This document shows, one piece after another, positions 25,926 through 34,976 of a DNA stretch of 64,000 nucleotides. A program made the position numbers and the translations under genes. The notes below the pieces were generated by a model that worked only from the letters and a program-made list of their open reading frames with translations, ran no database searches and was not told the origin of the DNA. The number at the start of each line of letters is the position of its first letter. Positions within the stretch are counted from its first letter, which is position 1. The stretch spans positions 1 through 64,000 of the forward strand of contig JAYEJB010000059.1 in assembly GCA_034716415.1 (NCBI GenBank), written 5' to 3'. This DNA comes from JAYEJB01 sp034716415 (GTDB lineage Bacteria; Patescibacteriota; Patescibacteriia; SG8-24).

Positions 25926-26696
25926 TATTTTTCCAACTTCCTCTCTCTTTACCAACATCCACACACCCACTCCCACCAACACCATCGCCCCGTACTGCGC
26001 CGGTGTCAAATACAGATACCGCGCGTCCGCGTTGGGCAAGTCCCAAGCACGCAGGAAATCGAGAATTATCCTGACGATGCCATAGATAATCAATAGCGCG
26101 GGCAGATAACGCCAGCGGTCGGCACCGATCTCCCAGCCCCGACGCCACATTATCAGGAACAGCGCGAATATACCGAAGCCTGTCAGGGACAACAGCAGTC
26201 CGTGATCGAGCCTCGCGCCACCCGGAAAATCGACCGCAAGGAAAAAATCAGTCAGTACGCCCGGATGGTCATGGATGAGGAAACAACCTAACCTTCCGAT
26301 CCCGTAACCGATCGGCAGAACGAACGCCCCGACTTCGACATGGCGACGCAATGGTATCTTGCGTCTCCTGGCGAATAGCCACGCACCGAGCGCGGCACCG
26401 AGGTATCCGCCGAAGCTGGACATGCCGCCCTCCCAGACCCGAAAAATCCACAACGGATCCTCCAGCGTGTGTGACAATCCGTAGAACAATACGAAAATGA
26501 CGCGCCCGAATATAAGCGCCCCGACCATTACCCAGATCGCCAAATCCATCAGCACGTTCGGATCGAGTCCGCGCTTGCGCGCGATTCTCCTGCCGACAAA
26601 TAGCGCCACCAGTAGTCCGGAGGCGACCATGAACCCCCACACATGGATCGTCAGGGGGCCTAGTTGAACAGACGAGAATTCGAGATATGGAATCAT
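25917..26696 (-). CDS. lgt: Prolipoprotein diacylglyceryl transferase
   Basis: Lgt moves a diacylglyceryl group from phosphatidylglycerol to the lipobox cysteine of prolipoproteins, in the membrane. The 259 residues have about seven membrane spans. The signature GYGIGRLGCFLIHDHPG (near 130-146) contains the conserved Arg-x-Gly-Cys-Phe segment, with HDHPG where most members have GDxxG. HVWGFMVASG near 18 carries the N-terminal conserved histidine. Its start overlaps the end of ubiB by 4 nt, so it is the last gene of a four-gene coupled chain. The presence of lgt fits a cell that makes lipoproteins. Confidence 0.93.
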   Translation of the reverse strand: MIPYLEFSSVQLGPLTIHVWGFMVASGLLVALFVGRRIARKRGLDPNVLMDLAIWVMVGALIFGRVIFVLFYGLSHTLEDPLWIFRVWEGGMSSFGGYLGAALGAWLFARRRKIPLRRHVEVGAFVLPIGYGIGRLGCFLIHDHPGVLTDFFLAVDFPGGARLDHGLLLSLTGFGIFALFLIMWRRGWEIGADRWRYLPALLIIYGIVRIILDFLRAWDLPNADARYLYLTPAQYGAMVLVGVGVWMLVKREEVGKIES

Positions 26697-28444
26697 GGCC
26701 TTCTCCTGATAAGTACGAACAGCCAGACGACCGCGACCAGCGCGATGATCAGCCCGAGCTCACCGACCGAGACCCCGAGCGCGACCGCTTTCTGATCGAT
26801 CCTCATTACCGCCGCCGAAGCTATCAGCAACGATGCCGCCAGTAACGCCAACACGCGTACGTCGTTCTGACGATCGAACTCCTCCTTCAGGTCGCGCAGT
26901 TCCTGCAGATTGAGCTTCACCCCGATCTCTCCCTTCTCTAGACGTTCAAAAAGCGCCTGCGTCTGTTCCGGGAGATGACGCATAAAATACAGGCTATCGA
27001 ACGCACTGGTCTTGAGATTAGCCACGACCTGCCGCGGACTGAATTCCTCTTTGATGACCTCGGCCAAGAAAGGCCGCATCTCCTTTTCGATATCAATATC
27101 AGGAAACAGCTGCAGGACGTTATTCTCTATGGTCACGAAGGCCTTGGCTAAGAGGACGAGATCGGTCGGGAAGATGATGCCGTAGTTGGCACCGCTGATC
27201 AGGACCCTGTAGAGAGACTTCGACATGCTGTTCTTCTCGATCGGCTTGTAGAGTACTCCCTCGAGAATGGTCCGCGCCTCGCTGTGGAACGTCTTGATAT
27301 CCGCATCCTCTTCCTTTTTCGACAGGTCGAGGATGTGCTTGATGTAACCGTCCAGATCACGCTCCAGGAAACTGACGAAACAGCCGATGAGCTCGAACCG
27401 GTGCTTGTCCGATATGCGGCCGATCATGCCGAAATCATACAGACCCAGACGGAGCGGCACGCCTTCTTCGCCTTCTTTCTTCGGCGGCTCAGCCGGCAAC
27501 ACAGTCAGGTTACCGGGGTGCGGATCAGCATGGAAAAAACCGTCGATCAGGAACTGCCGGATGCCGGCCCTCAATCCGATTCGCGCGAGCTTCCGCTTAT
27601 CGACGCCAGCCTCGTCCAGCGCTTTCATGTCATTCACGCGTAAGCCCTGGACGAGATCCGTGACGAGCACGGACGGCCCGACATAATCCCAGTAGACCTT
27701 CGGCACCACGACCTCGGGCATGTCGACGAAACTGTTGCGGAACATATCGATATGCGCGCCCTCTATCTCGAAATCGAGTTCGCGCATCGTCCAATCGGCG
27801 AATTCACGGACCACTCGCATCGGTCTGTAGCGCCTGCTCGACCGGATATGTTTCTCCATCAGCTGAGCCATATACGCGAGTATATGGATATCATTGACGA
27901 CCGTCTCTTCTATTCTCGGCCGCCTGACCTTCACCGCGACCGGTGTGCCGTCCCTAAGCTCGGCGCAATGTACTTGCGCCAGCGAAGCCGCGGCCAGCGG
28001 TTTTTCATCGAACGTCGCGAAGACATTCTCGATGGAGATTCCGAGTTCGGCCTCGACGATCTTTTCGGCGACTCCCGGCATGAGAGTCGGTCCGCGATCC
28101 TGTAGCTTCGACAGCTCCAAGACGAACTCCGGCGGCACGATATCCGGCCTGACACTCAAGAGCTGCCCCAACTTCATGAAGGCGGGACCCAGCCGCTCGA
28201 GAACACACCTCAGCCGCACCTCGGGTGGAACCTCCCGCACCCGGATCCCGACCGCCCGCACGCCGGTCCGCGCACCCTTCTTCAACGAGTACTTCATCCT
28301 GCTCCGGAGCGGTACCAGATACCGCAGATGCATCTCATCGACAAGAAAAGAGAAGCCCTCCTCGAACAGTACGGTCACGACCGTCCTGAACCGGCGGATA
28401 TCTCCGATAGTCTGCTTGAATTTCGGGAAAGGCGAGCCGTTCAT
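26693..28444 (-). CDS. UbiB/ABC1 family atypical protein kinase
   Basis: The 583-residue protein belongs to the UbiB/ABC1 (AarF) atypical kinase family. It has the KxGQ motif (FMKLGQLLSVRPDI near 90), the family alanine loop (AAASLAQVHCA near 150), the lysine in PVAVKVRRP (near 170), and FFHADPHPGN (near 307), the catalytic and metal-binding loop. Two hydrophobic segments at the C-terminus (about 535-575) anchor it. In other bacteria members support quinone synthesis, but no quinone genes are seen here, so its role is open. It overlaps its upstream and downstream neighbours by 4 nt each. Confidence 0.93.
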   Translation of the reverse strand: MNGSPFPKFKQTIGDIRRFRTVVTVLFEEGFSFLVDEMHLRYLVPLRSRMKYSLKKGARTGVRAVGIRVREVPPEVRLRCVLERLGPAFMKLGQLLSVRPDIVPPEFVLELSKLQDRGPTLMPGVAEKIVEAELGISIENVFATFDEKPLAAASLAQVHCAELRDGTPVAVKVRRPRIEETVVNDIHILAYMAQLMEKHIRSSRRYRPMRVVREFADWTMRELDFEIEGAHIDMFRNSFVDMPEVVVPKVYWDYVGPSVLVTDLVQGLRVNDMKALDEAGVDKRKLARIGLRAGIRQFLIDGFFHADPHPGNLTVLPAEPPKKEGEEGVPLRLGLYDFGMIGRISDKHRFELIGCFVSFLERDLDGYIKHILDLSKKEEDADIKTFHSEARTILEGVLYKPIEKNSMSKSLYRVLISGANYGIIFPTDLVLLAKAFVTIENNVLQLFPDIDIEKEMRPFLAEVIKEEFSPRQVVANLKTSAFDSLYFMRHLPEQTQALFERLEKGEIGVKLNLQELRDLKEEFDRQNDVRVLALLAASLLIASAAVMRIDQKAVALGVSVGELGLIIALVAVVWLFVLIRRRP

Positions 28445-28905
28445 ATGGCACCGATCAACTGAAGCGCTTTCCTGAAGGACCGGACGGCTTTCCGTGCTAT
28501 CCCCCGATCCAGCCGATAGGTAGCCTCATGGACCAGCTGGTTTCTGACCTTGTGCGCCCACCAGACCTCACGGATCTTCGGGTATTTATAGGACGCGAAC
28601 TTCAGCCGCTCACCCAATGTCGTTCCGGGCATCGCCATCGATTTCAGCGCGTGGTCGAGTAGTTTGTCCGCCTCTATGACGGCGAGCTTTGGACTCAACT
28701 CACCCGGTGCGTCCAGGAGGGACTCCACTTCTTTCCACCGCCGTCGCATGGCGCTGCGGTCGCCCACCTCATACTGCCTGGATGCGGCAAAACGCCTGAA
28801 ATTGACGTAGATGAGCCAGAACAGGATCACCAACAAGGCGATCAGCAGTACCGCGCCGATCCCCTTGGACACTTCCAGAATGTTGAATGTCACTGTCATC
28901 GTCAC
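28441..28905 (-). CDS. 154-aa membrane protein with an RNQLVH motif
   Basis: The protein has one N-terminal membrane span (about 12-32, VSKGIGAVLLIALLVILFWL) and a helical cytoplasmic domain. WWAHKVRNQLVHEATY (near 118-133) contains an R-x4-H pattern like HEPN RNases, although similar helical proteins exist with no nuclease activity. Related membrane proteins are common in CPR genomes. It is coupled by 4-nt overlaps to the 165-aa gene before it and to ubiB after it, so it probably acts in the same pathway or complex. ATG at 28905 is required by the overlap. Confidence 0.65.
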   Translation of the reverse strand: MTMTVTFNILEVSKGIGAVLLIALLVILFWLIYVNFRRFAASRQYEVGDRSAMRRRWKEVESLLDAPGELSPKLAVIEADKLLDHALKSMAMPGTTLGERLKFASYKYPKIREVWWAHKVRNQLVHEATYRLDRGIARKAVRSFRKALQLIGAI

Positions 28906-29399
28906 TCAATATCAGCTATCCATAGGACCCGCACAGGCAAGTCGTGGTGCGACCAGGTGATGCTTAATTCTCCACCCTTTCTGGCCCTATGGAGTTTCTT
29001 CCCGATAGCGACCGCTAAATGAGACTTGGCCGTACTCACGACGAAGCCGCTTCTGGTCGACTTGATGCGCAGTATCCGGTCACAGGCGTCTCTCTGACGC
29101 TGCAAATCCCCGATGTTCTCCACCAGATTCAGCAACTCCTGCTTTTCGGATCGGCTGAATTTACCGACGGCCGTGACTTGCCCACCGAAATTTACGACCT
29201 GACCGCCCTCACGCATGTATTTCGGCCCATGCTCGTGCAGTTCCAGTTCATCGGCATACATGTTATCGCGTCTAGCCTTAAAATGAAACGAACCGGATAT
29301 CTCTGACCGGGTCTTTTCGTCAATTTTCCTGACATTCTTGCTAGGTGTTATTTTTCGCCTGATGACTCTTTTGCCAGGCTTATTTGGATGATTACTCAT
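28902..29399 (-). CDS. 165-aa basic protein of unknown function
   Basis: No family is recognised with confidence. ATG at 29399 is chosen because AAAGGATG lies just upstream; the longer frame to 29507 crosses the gatA end. The N-terminus is strongly basic (KRVIRRKITPSKNVRKID). The middle has HEHGPKYMREGGQVVNFGG (about 52-70), which looks like a conserved loop, and the end (WSHHDLPVRVLWIAD) is a beta-rich strand pair. It is probably cytoplasmic and could bind nucleic acid. It overlaps the next gene by 4 nt and starts 22 nt after gatA. Confidence 0.55.
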   Translation of the reverse strand: MSNHPNKPGKRVIRRKITPSKNVRKIDEKTRSEISGSFHFKARRDNMYADELELHEHGPKYMREGGQVVNFGGQVTAVGKFSRSEKQELLNLVENIGDLQRQRDACDRILRIKSTRSGFVVSTAKSHLAVAIGKKLHRARKGGELSITWSHHDLPVRVLWIADIE

Positions 29400-29421
29400 A
29401 AAATCACATCCTTTCATTATA

Positions 29422-30885
29422 TTATACAGTCGCGGGGATGAATTCAGTGAATCCGCCACTGGCCTGCTCAAAGGCATGCGCAGCCTTAAGCACTGTTTTA
29501 TCGTCAAAATGGCGCCCGATCAACTGTAGGCCCACGGGAAGCCCGTCCGACAAGCCGCATGGCACGCTGATCGCCGGAAGACCGGCAACATTCACCGACA
29601 CCGTAAAGATATCCTGCAGGTACATCGAGAGCGGATCATCCATCATCTCACCGAGTCGCCAGGCAACGGTCGGTGCGGTAGGCGACAGAATGCAGTCGAC
29701 ATCAACGAACGCCTTGGTGAAATCGTTGGCGATCAGGCGTCGTACTTTCATGGCGCGCAAATAATACGCATCATAGTATCCGGCCGACAGCGCGTAGGTG
29801 CCGATCATTATCCGTCTGCGGGCTTCCTTGCCGAAACCCGCGCCCCTCGACTTCCTGTATGTCTCCTCAAGCGTATCCGCCGGTATGCGCGTCCCATACC
29901 TGATACCGTCGAACCTCGCCAGATTGGAACTCGCCTCGCACGGCATGATGATGTAATACGTAGCGAGCGCGTAATCGGAATGCGGTAGGCTGATCTCCTT
30001 GATTTCCGCCCCAAGCTCCTTGAACCGCTCAATCCCTGACCGAACGGCGGCTTCGACACCGTCTTCCATCCCGGACACGAAGTACTCCTTCGGAATGCCG
30101 ATCTTAAGTCCTTTCACGTCATGTCCGATCGATTCCGGCAGCACCCAGTCATCCTTCAGGTCCACACTGGTCGAATCATTGCTGTCGCGTCCCTCGATGA
30201 TGCGCAGCAGATCGGTAGCGTCACGGACACTCCTCGCGAACGGACCGATCTGATCGAGACTCGACGCGAGAGCGATCAGTCCGTACCTGGAAACGCGTCC
30301 GTAGGTCGGTTTGAATCCGACGGTACCGCAAAGAGCGGCTGGCTGACGGATGGATCCGCCGGTATCAGAACCCAAGGCGATCGGAGCCGATCCTTCCGAT
30401 ACGGCCACCGCTGAACCACCCGAGGAACCACCAGGAACCCGCTCCGTATCCCAAGGGTTCCTGGTCACACCGTGACAGGAACTTTCTGTCGACGAACCCA
30501 TCGCGTACTCATCCATGTTCGTCTTTCCGAGAATCACGAGTCCTGCCTTGCGCACCCTCACCACTGCTGTCGCGTCATACGGAGCGACATATTCCTTCAA
30601 GATGTTCGAGCCCGCGGTCGCGCGCCTCCCGGTGACCAGCATGTTGTCCTTGATCGCGATCGGCACCCCGTCGAGACACGACAACGTCTTCCCTTTCGAG
30701 CGACGCCTGTCGGCTTCATCGGCGGCGGCAAGCGCGCCGTCTTCATCGATATCGACGTAAGCATGAGTACTTTCGGTGTTCCCCTTGGCGACCCCAAGAT
30801 AGGCTTCGGTGACATCACGCGAACTGAACTTGCCCTCTTCGAGGTCTTTTGCGATATCGGAAGCCGTAAGTCCTTTAGTTTCCAT
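29422..30885 (-). CDS. gatA: Aspartyl/glutamyl-tRNA amidotransferase subunit A
   Basis: GatA is the glutaminase part of GatCAB, which turns Glu-tRNA(Gln) or Asp-tRNA(Asn) into the amidated form. The 487 residues show the amidase catalytic triad: Lys in GVPIAIKDNM (near 77), Ser in SSGGSAVAVSEG (near 152), and the nucleophile Ser in GSDTGGSIRQPA (near 176). Length is typical. gatC lies 4 nt upstream and gatB is not in the window. It precedes the coupled chain that ends in lgt. Confidence 0.97.
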   Translation of the reverse strand: METKGLTASDIAKDLEEGKFSSRDVTEAYLGVAKGNTESTHAYVDIDEDGALAAADEADRRRSKGKTLSCLDGVPIAIKDNMLVTGRRATAGSNILKEYVAPYDATAVVRVRKAGLVILGKTNMDEYAMGSSTESSCHGVTRNPWDTERVPGGSSGGSAVAVSEGSAPIALGSDTGGSIRQPAALCGTVGFKPTYGRVSRYGLIALASSLDQIGPFARSVRDATDLLRIIEGRDSNDSTSVDLKDDWVLPESIGHDVKGLKIGIPKEYFVSGMEDGVEAAVRSGIERFKELGAEIKEISLPHSDYALATYYIIMPCEASSNLARFDGIRYGTRIPADTLEETYRKSRGAGFGKEARRRIMIGTYALSAGYYDAYYLRAMKVRRLIANDFTKAFVDVDCILSPTAPTVAWRLGEMMDDPLSMYLQDIFTVSVNVAGLPAISVPCGLSDGLPVGLQLIGRHFDDKTVLKAAHAFEQASGGFTEFIPATV

Positions 30886-30889
30886 ATGA

Positions 30890-31183
30890 TTAAGAGAAAA
30901 CCGCCTTTACCTTCAGCATGTCGTCCTCGCTTTCCGGGAACGAATCCACGACCTGGTCTCGCACTCCTTTCGCGCATGGCACGGCTTCATCTTCGCGTAA
31001 CACATTCAGGACGGGCACGCTGTGGCTCATGGGTTCCGTATCTTCGACATCGACTTTCGACAACTTACCGACATATTCAAGAACCGACGAGATATTCTCG
31101 CGGAAAGACTCCTTCTCGTCATCCGCCAGCTCCAACCTGGCCAGGCCGGCGATCTTTTCGACTTCTTCAGAGGTGAGAGACAT
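30890..31183 (-). CDS. gatC: Aspartyl/glutamyl-tRNA amidotransferase subunit C
   Basis: GatC is the small subunit that steadies GatA on GatB. The 97 residues begin MSLTSEEVEKIAGLARLEL, the family start; ATG at 31183 is used, and an in-frame ATG at 31189 is equally possible. DTEPMSHSVP (near 50-59) and LREDEAV are conserved. It lies 4 nt before gatA. Confidence 0.95.
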   Translation of the reverse strand: MSLTSEEVEKIAGLARLELADDEKESFRENISSVLEYVGKLSKVDVEDTEPMSHSVPVLNVLREDEAVPCAKGVRDQVVDSFPESEDDMLKVKAVFS

Positions 31184-31199
31184 ATGCATCAGTAGATAA

Positions 31200-31272
31200 G
31201 GTGACGGAGCGGGGAAAGGGGACAAAACGGAGAAACATCCTTCCTCCGCCCCCTCCGCTTCCTCCGCTCCGA
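31200..31272. repeat. Word-array hairpin, GCGGAG/GGGGAAAG class
   Basis: GGAGCGGGGAAAGGGGAC and GGAGAAA on the left face CCTCCGCCCCCTCCGCTTCC and CTCCGCTCC on the right. It lies exactly between the ligA stop and gatC. Confidence 0.75.
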
Positions 31273-33345
31273 TTACTTCATAACCATAGCCAAAAAGTCA
31301 GGCTCCTTCAAGACTGTCACGCCGAACTTCTTCGCCTTATCCAACTTCGACCCCGGACTCTCCCCCACCACCAGGAAATCAGTACTTCCGGAAACAGAAC
31401 CGACGACCTTGCCGCCCAGGACGCGTATCCGATCCTTAGCCTCATTACGGGTCATTTTCCGCATGGTTCCGGTAAGCACGAAGGTCTTTCCCGTAAGCGG
31501 ACCGGCCGTCTTCCTGCCGCTGACCGACTGGACTTCCATGTATTCGAGCAGACGATCTACCAGTCTGGAATTCTTCTTGTCGCTGAAATAAGCTGCCACG
31601 CTTTCGGCTACGATCGGTCCGACTCCCTCGACAGAAGCCATCCTCTCTTGTGGTGCCTCCCGCAGGGCTTCGATGCCGCGGAACTCATCCGCCAGATCCA
31701 TCGCGGTCTGCGTGCCCACATGTCGGATACCGAGCGCGTAGATAAACTTGCCGAGCGGCACCTTGCGGCTGGTCTTGATGGAAACGATCACGTTCTCGGC
31801 GGATTTCTTTCCAAAACCCTCAAGACCCGTCAGATCCGCCTCGGTCAGCGTAAACAGATCCGCCGCGTCGCGGACAAGCCCTTCTTCCATGAACTTTTCG
31901 ATCATCTTGCCACCGACCCCATCCGCATCGATCCCGCCTTTCGATATGAAGTGCATGATACCCCGCAGTGAACGGGCATAGCAGTCCTTATTGGCGCAGT
32001 AATGAGCTACTCCGCCTTCATCCTTCCTGACGGCGGAGCCGCAGAAAGGACACTTCTTGGGCATCCTGAACTTGCGCTCATCACCGTTCCTGGCCTCTTC
32101 GATGACCCTGATCACCTTCGGAATGATGTCACCCGCCTTCTCGATGACGACGGTATCCCCTATCATGACGCCCAGCCGTCCGATCTCATCCATATTGTGG
32201 AGCGTCGAGTGCGTAACGGTCGTTCCGGCGACCTTGACCGGACGCATGACAGCGACCGGAGTAAGAGCTCCCGTGCGTCCGACCTGAATGCGGATATCCT
32301 CTATCACGGTAGTCGCCTGTTCCGCCGGAAACTTGAAAGCGACACTGCCTCGCGGCGCCTTTCCGACGACGCCGAGCCGCCCGAACAACGCATCGTCATT
32401 CACCACGACGACGATACCATCGATCCAATACGGCAACCTGTCGCGCTTCTTGTGTATCTTCCGATAGTGGTCGCCGATCTCGCCCGGCGATTCCACCCGA
32501 ATGCTGAGTGGATTTATCTTGACCCCCAACAGCTTCATCAGTTCATGGGCCTGTTCGTGAGTACCGAGACCCAAGTCACCGAGTAACGCGTAACCGAAGA
32601 AGTCCAGACCTCTCTGCCGCGCGACGGCCGGATCCAACTGTCGGATACTGCCGGCGGCCGCGTTCCTGGGATTGGCGAACAACGGCTGCCCTGCTTTCTC
32701 CTGCTCCACGTTCAGCCGGTCAAAAATACCCTTTGGCATGAACACCTCACCCCGCACCTCGATCCGCCCGGCCAATCCACTCATCACCTCACGGAACCTG
32801 TCGACATCAAGCCGCTCACCGAACTTCCTGATGAACGCATCGACCTCCTTCTGTTCCGGTCGTCGCAACCGCAACGGAATCGCTTCGACTGTCTTGAGAT
32901 TGTTCAGGACATCCTCACCCACTTCTCCGTCTCCCCGGGTCGCACCGACCGCAAGTAGCCCGTCTTCGTAGACAAGAGAGACCGCGAGACCGTCCATCTT
33001 GAGCTCCACATAATACTCTTCCGGGGTCTCGCCGACATGCTTGCTGATCCGTAAGTTCCAGTCTTCGAGTTCATCCGACGAAAAGACATCCTCCATCGAG
33101 AGCATCCGCGTCTCGTGCCGGACCTTCCTGAACCTGTCGAGCGGTTTTCCCTCGACCCGCTGCGTGGGCGAATCTGACGTGACCAGGTCCGGATACTCAC
33201 GTTCCAGCCCGAGAAGTTCATGTTTCAGGGAATCGAGCGCCGCTTCGGATATCTCCTGCTTATCGAGGACATGATAAAGATAGCGATGATGGTTTATCGC
33301 TTCTTTCAGCTGGTCAATACGTTTTTTCGCTTCTTGTTTGGTCAT
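31273..33345 (-). CDS. ligA: NAD-dependent DNA ligase
   Basis: LigA seals nicks using NAD. The 690 residues are full length. The adenylation lysine is in ELKMDGLAVSL (near 115). The OB fold follows, then a Cys4 zinc finger (CPFCGSAVRK near 408 and HYCANKDC near 427), helix-hairpin-helix repeats and a C-terminal BRCT domain (KTFVLTGTMRKMTRNEA near 613). ATG at 33345 gives the standard start. A word-array hairpin lies immediately upstream. Confidence 0.97.
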   Translation of the reverse strand: MTKQEAKKRIDQLKEAINHHRYLYHVLDKQEISEAALDSLKHELLGLEREYPDLVTSDSPTQRVEGKPLDRFRKVRHETRMLSMEDVFSSDELEDWNLRISKHVGETPEEYYVELKMDGLAVSLVYEDGLLAVGATRGDGEVGEDVLNNLKTVEAIPLRLRRPEQKEVDAFIRKFGERLDVDRFREVMSGLAGRIEVRGEVFMPKGIFDRLNVEQEKAGQPLFANPRNAAAGSIRQLDPAVARQRGLDFFGYALLGDLGLGTHEQAHELMKLLGVKINPLSIRVESPGEIGDHYRKIHKKRDRLPYWIDGIVVVVNDDALFGRLGVVGKAPRGSVAFKFPAEQATTVIEDIRIQVGRTGALTPVAVMRPVKVAGTTVTHSTLHNMDEIGRLGVMIGDTVVIEKAGDIIPKVIRVIEEARNGDERKFRMPKKCPFCGSAVRKDEGGVAHYCANKDCYARSLRGIMHFISKGGIDADGVGGKMIEKFMEEGLVRDAADLFTLTEADLTGLEGFGKKSAENVIVSIKTSRKVPLGKFIYALGIRHVGTQTAMDLADEFRGIEALREAPQERMASVEGVGPIVAESVAAYFSDKKNSRLVDRLLEYMEVQSVSGRKTAGPLTGKTFVLTGTMRKMTRNEAKDRIRVLGGKVVGSVSGSTDFLVVGESPGSKLDKAKKFGVTVLKEPDFLAMVMK

Positions 33346-33349
33346 GGTG

Positions 33350-33441
33350 GAGTTTAGGAGCTAAGGAGTTTAGAGGCTCAAGAGCAATTCTTTTAAAAAA
33401 TTCGTCCCTTAGCTTCTCGGCTCCTTAGCTCCTAAGCTTCG
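33350..33441. repeat. Word-array hairpin, AGGAGCT class
   Basis: Words GAGTTTAGGAGCTAAGG and AGTTTAGAGGCTC on the left, CCCTTAGCTTCTCGG and CTCCTTAGCTCCTAAG on the right. Same class as 2686-2767. It fills the gap between the last minor pilin gene and ligA. Confidence 0.8.
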
Positions 33442-33442
33442 A

Positions 33443-34258
33443 TTATGGACAACTTATCGGCCGGTTTCCCTTGACGAGAGAACATTCACTGAATACCACG
33501 AAATCAAAGATGCCGGAAAGCGGCGCGCCATGCAGCATACTGGCCAGAAGACGACGTCTCGTATCACCGAATTCACCGGTCACATCTATCTCTATGCGGC
33601 CCGGCAGCGCCACCGGATTCGATCCGACATCATAAGCGCGGACGGTCACATTGTCGAGTGTGGCGTTTTTCGCGCGGAGACGCACCTTGTAGAGCTTGTT
33701 GGACGGTCCGGTGGATATCGTAGCCGGCCTCGAAGCGAAGTCATAGGTCCGGGTCTCGGAGCTCGGCGCCCAGGCGATCGGTGCTCCCGGTATCCAACTG
33801 ACCATACTCAACGTAAGGACCGAACAGCCGCCACATCCGTCACTCCAGTCTATCTCTACGTTGGCGATCGGTGTCGCGATTGTCGGAGCTTCCGGACTGA
33901 ACAGGTTCACTTCGATGAACTCATCTTCAGGAATGGTCGCGTAGACGATCTCTTTCGTGTCCGAGACGACACTCGACCAGGTCGAACCGGACGGTACGGT
34001 CCGGAGCGCATAGGACCCAGGCAGATTACCGGTCTTTCTGGCGTTATATAATGACTCCTCGATACCCGTTTCAGCCGCGTAGAACGCCACAATTGACTGG
34101 TCGATGACCTTAGTCTGCTGTAGCAGGTTCAGCACCAGCGAACCGAGCCCTACCGAACCGATCATGACAGCGCTCAACACGAGAAGCGAAAACAGCAAGA
34201 CCGCTCCGCGCCCCTGCCCGACTCCGGACGATCTCGTTTTTTTACCGGAAATAATCAT
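33443..34258 (-). CDS. PilX-like minor pilus assembly protein
   Basis: The 271-residue protein has an N-terminal hydrophobic helix (VLLFSLLVLSAVMIGSVG, about 20-37) after a basic head, then AAETGIEESLYNARKTGN (near 65), the features of PilX-type minor pilins that lack a canonical prepilin cleavage site. The rest is a beta-rich globular domain; a CGGCSVL stretch (near 141) could form a disulfide. The start overlaps the previous minor pilin gene by 4 nt. Minor pilins prime pilus assembly at the tip. The exact class is inferred from position and N-terminus. Confidence 0.75.
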   Translation of the reverse strand: MIISGKKTRSSGVGQGRGAVLLFSLLVLSAVMIGSVGLGSLVLNLLQQTKVIDQSIVAFYAAETGIEESLYNARKTGNLPGSYALRTVPSGSTWSSVVSDTKEIVYATIPEDEFIEVNLFSPEAPTIATPIANVEIDWSDGCGGCSVLTLSMVSWIPGAPIAWAPSSETRTYDFASRPATISTGPSNKLYKVRLRAKNATLDNVTVRAYDVGSNPVALPGRIEIDVTGEFGDTRRRLLASMLHGAPLSGIFDFVVFSECSLVKGNRPISCP

Positions 34259-34974
34259 CGCTCGTATCTACGGCTGGTGGCCGTGGTCTGTAAATAAGTA
34301 TAGGTGCGCTCATCAATCTTGCGTGACGCGCTTTCGAATGACATCACGATCGTGACAGAGGGCTGGATATTCGACAGGTAGGAGCCGGCCGCGGAATTGA
34401 ACGCGAACGGATCCACGTCAGGACTGACGTAAAAACTGACGGACCTGACCCTGATGCCTTTCGGGCTGATGGGGGCGGGCGGATTGACGCCGACCGCCAC
34501 CAGCAGACACGGACGACTGTTCTCGTTCGGACAATCGGCTTCAGTGCTTGCGTCGCTCTCGAAAAACCTGATCTGATCCCCCTCACTGTCGATCAGAGCG
34601 AGCTCCGTATCCGGCGTACCGAGCGGTTGGGCACGGCCGGCATAATAATCCAGGTCGATCACACCCGTCCTGACTTCTCTGACCATCGCCTCCATCGTAT
34701 ACCTGGCGCTGGCCTGCATGCTTTCGAGGTCGAACACCTTCCTCTGGGTGCGACTGGCCAACAAGAAAATGTCTGTCGCCGCGACGATGAGCGTCGAAAA
34801 GATCGTGATAGCGACGATCATCTCCATCAGCGTGAATCCACGACAGCTACTCCTCACGGCCTTTCGCTCATGCATGCGCATACCCAAAACACGCGGAAAG
34901 ACGCGAAAAAACAATCCCGTCTTGCCCCGTCTTGCCCCGTCTTTCCACATTTTGCCCCGTCTTGCCCCGTACAT
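34255..34974 (-). CDS. Type IV minor pilin with long leader, PilW-like
   Basis: GFTLMEMIVAITIFSTL marks the prepilin cleavage site and transmembrane helix. Starting from ATG at 34974, 2 nt after the previous stop, the leader is about 44 residues long and carries repeated GARRGK words written by a word array; a start at 34881 or 34875 would give a normal short basic leader. The mature part has about 195 residues with a beta-rich C-terminal domain. The stop overlaps the PilX-like start by 4 nt, so the minor pilins are translated together. Confidence 0.75.
   Translation of the reverse strand: MYGARRGKMWKDGARRGKTGLFFRVFPRVLGMRMHERKAVRSSCRGFTLMEMIVAITIFSTLIVAATDIFLLASRTQRKVFDLESMQASARYTMEAMVREVRTGVIDLDYYAGRAQPLGTPDTELALIDSEGDQIRFFESDASTEADCPNENSRPCLLVAVGVNPPAPISPKGIRVRSVSFYVSPDVDPFAFNSAAGSYLSNIQPSVTIVMSFESASRKIDERTYTYLQTTATSRRYER
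34891..34971. repeat. Word array, CTTGCCCCGT class
   Basis: The word CTTGCCCCGT or a close variant occurs four or five times in a row, with a partial complementary arm at 34891-34905. It lies inside the leader frame of the PilW-like gene, so it alters the predicted N-terminus of that protein. Confidence 0.7.
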
Positions 34975-34976
34975 AA

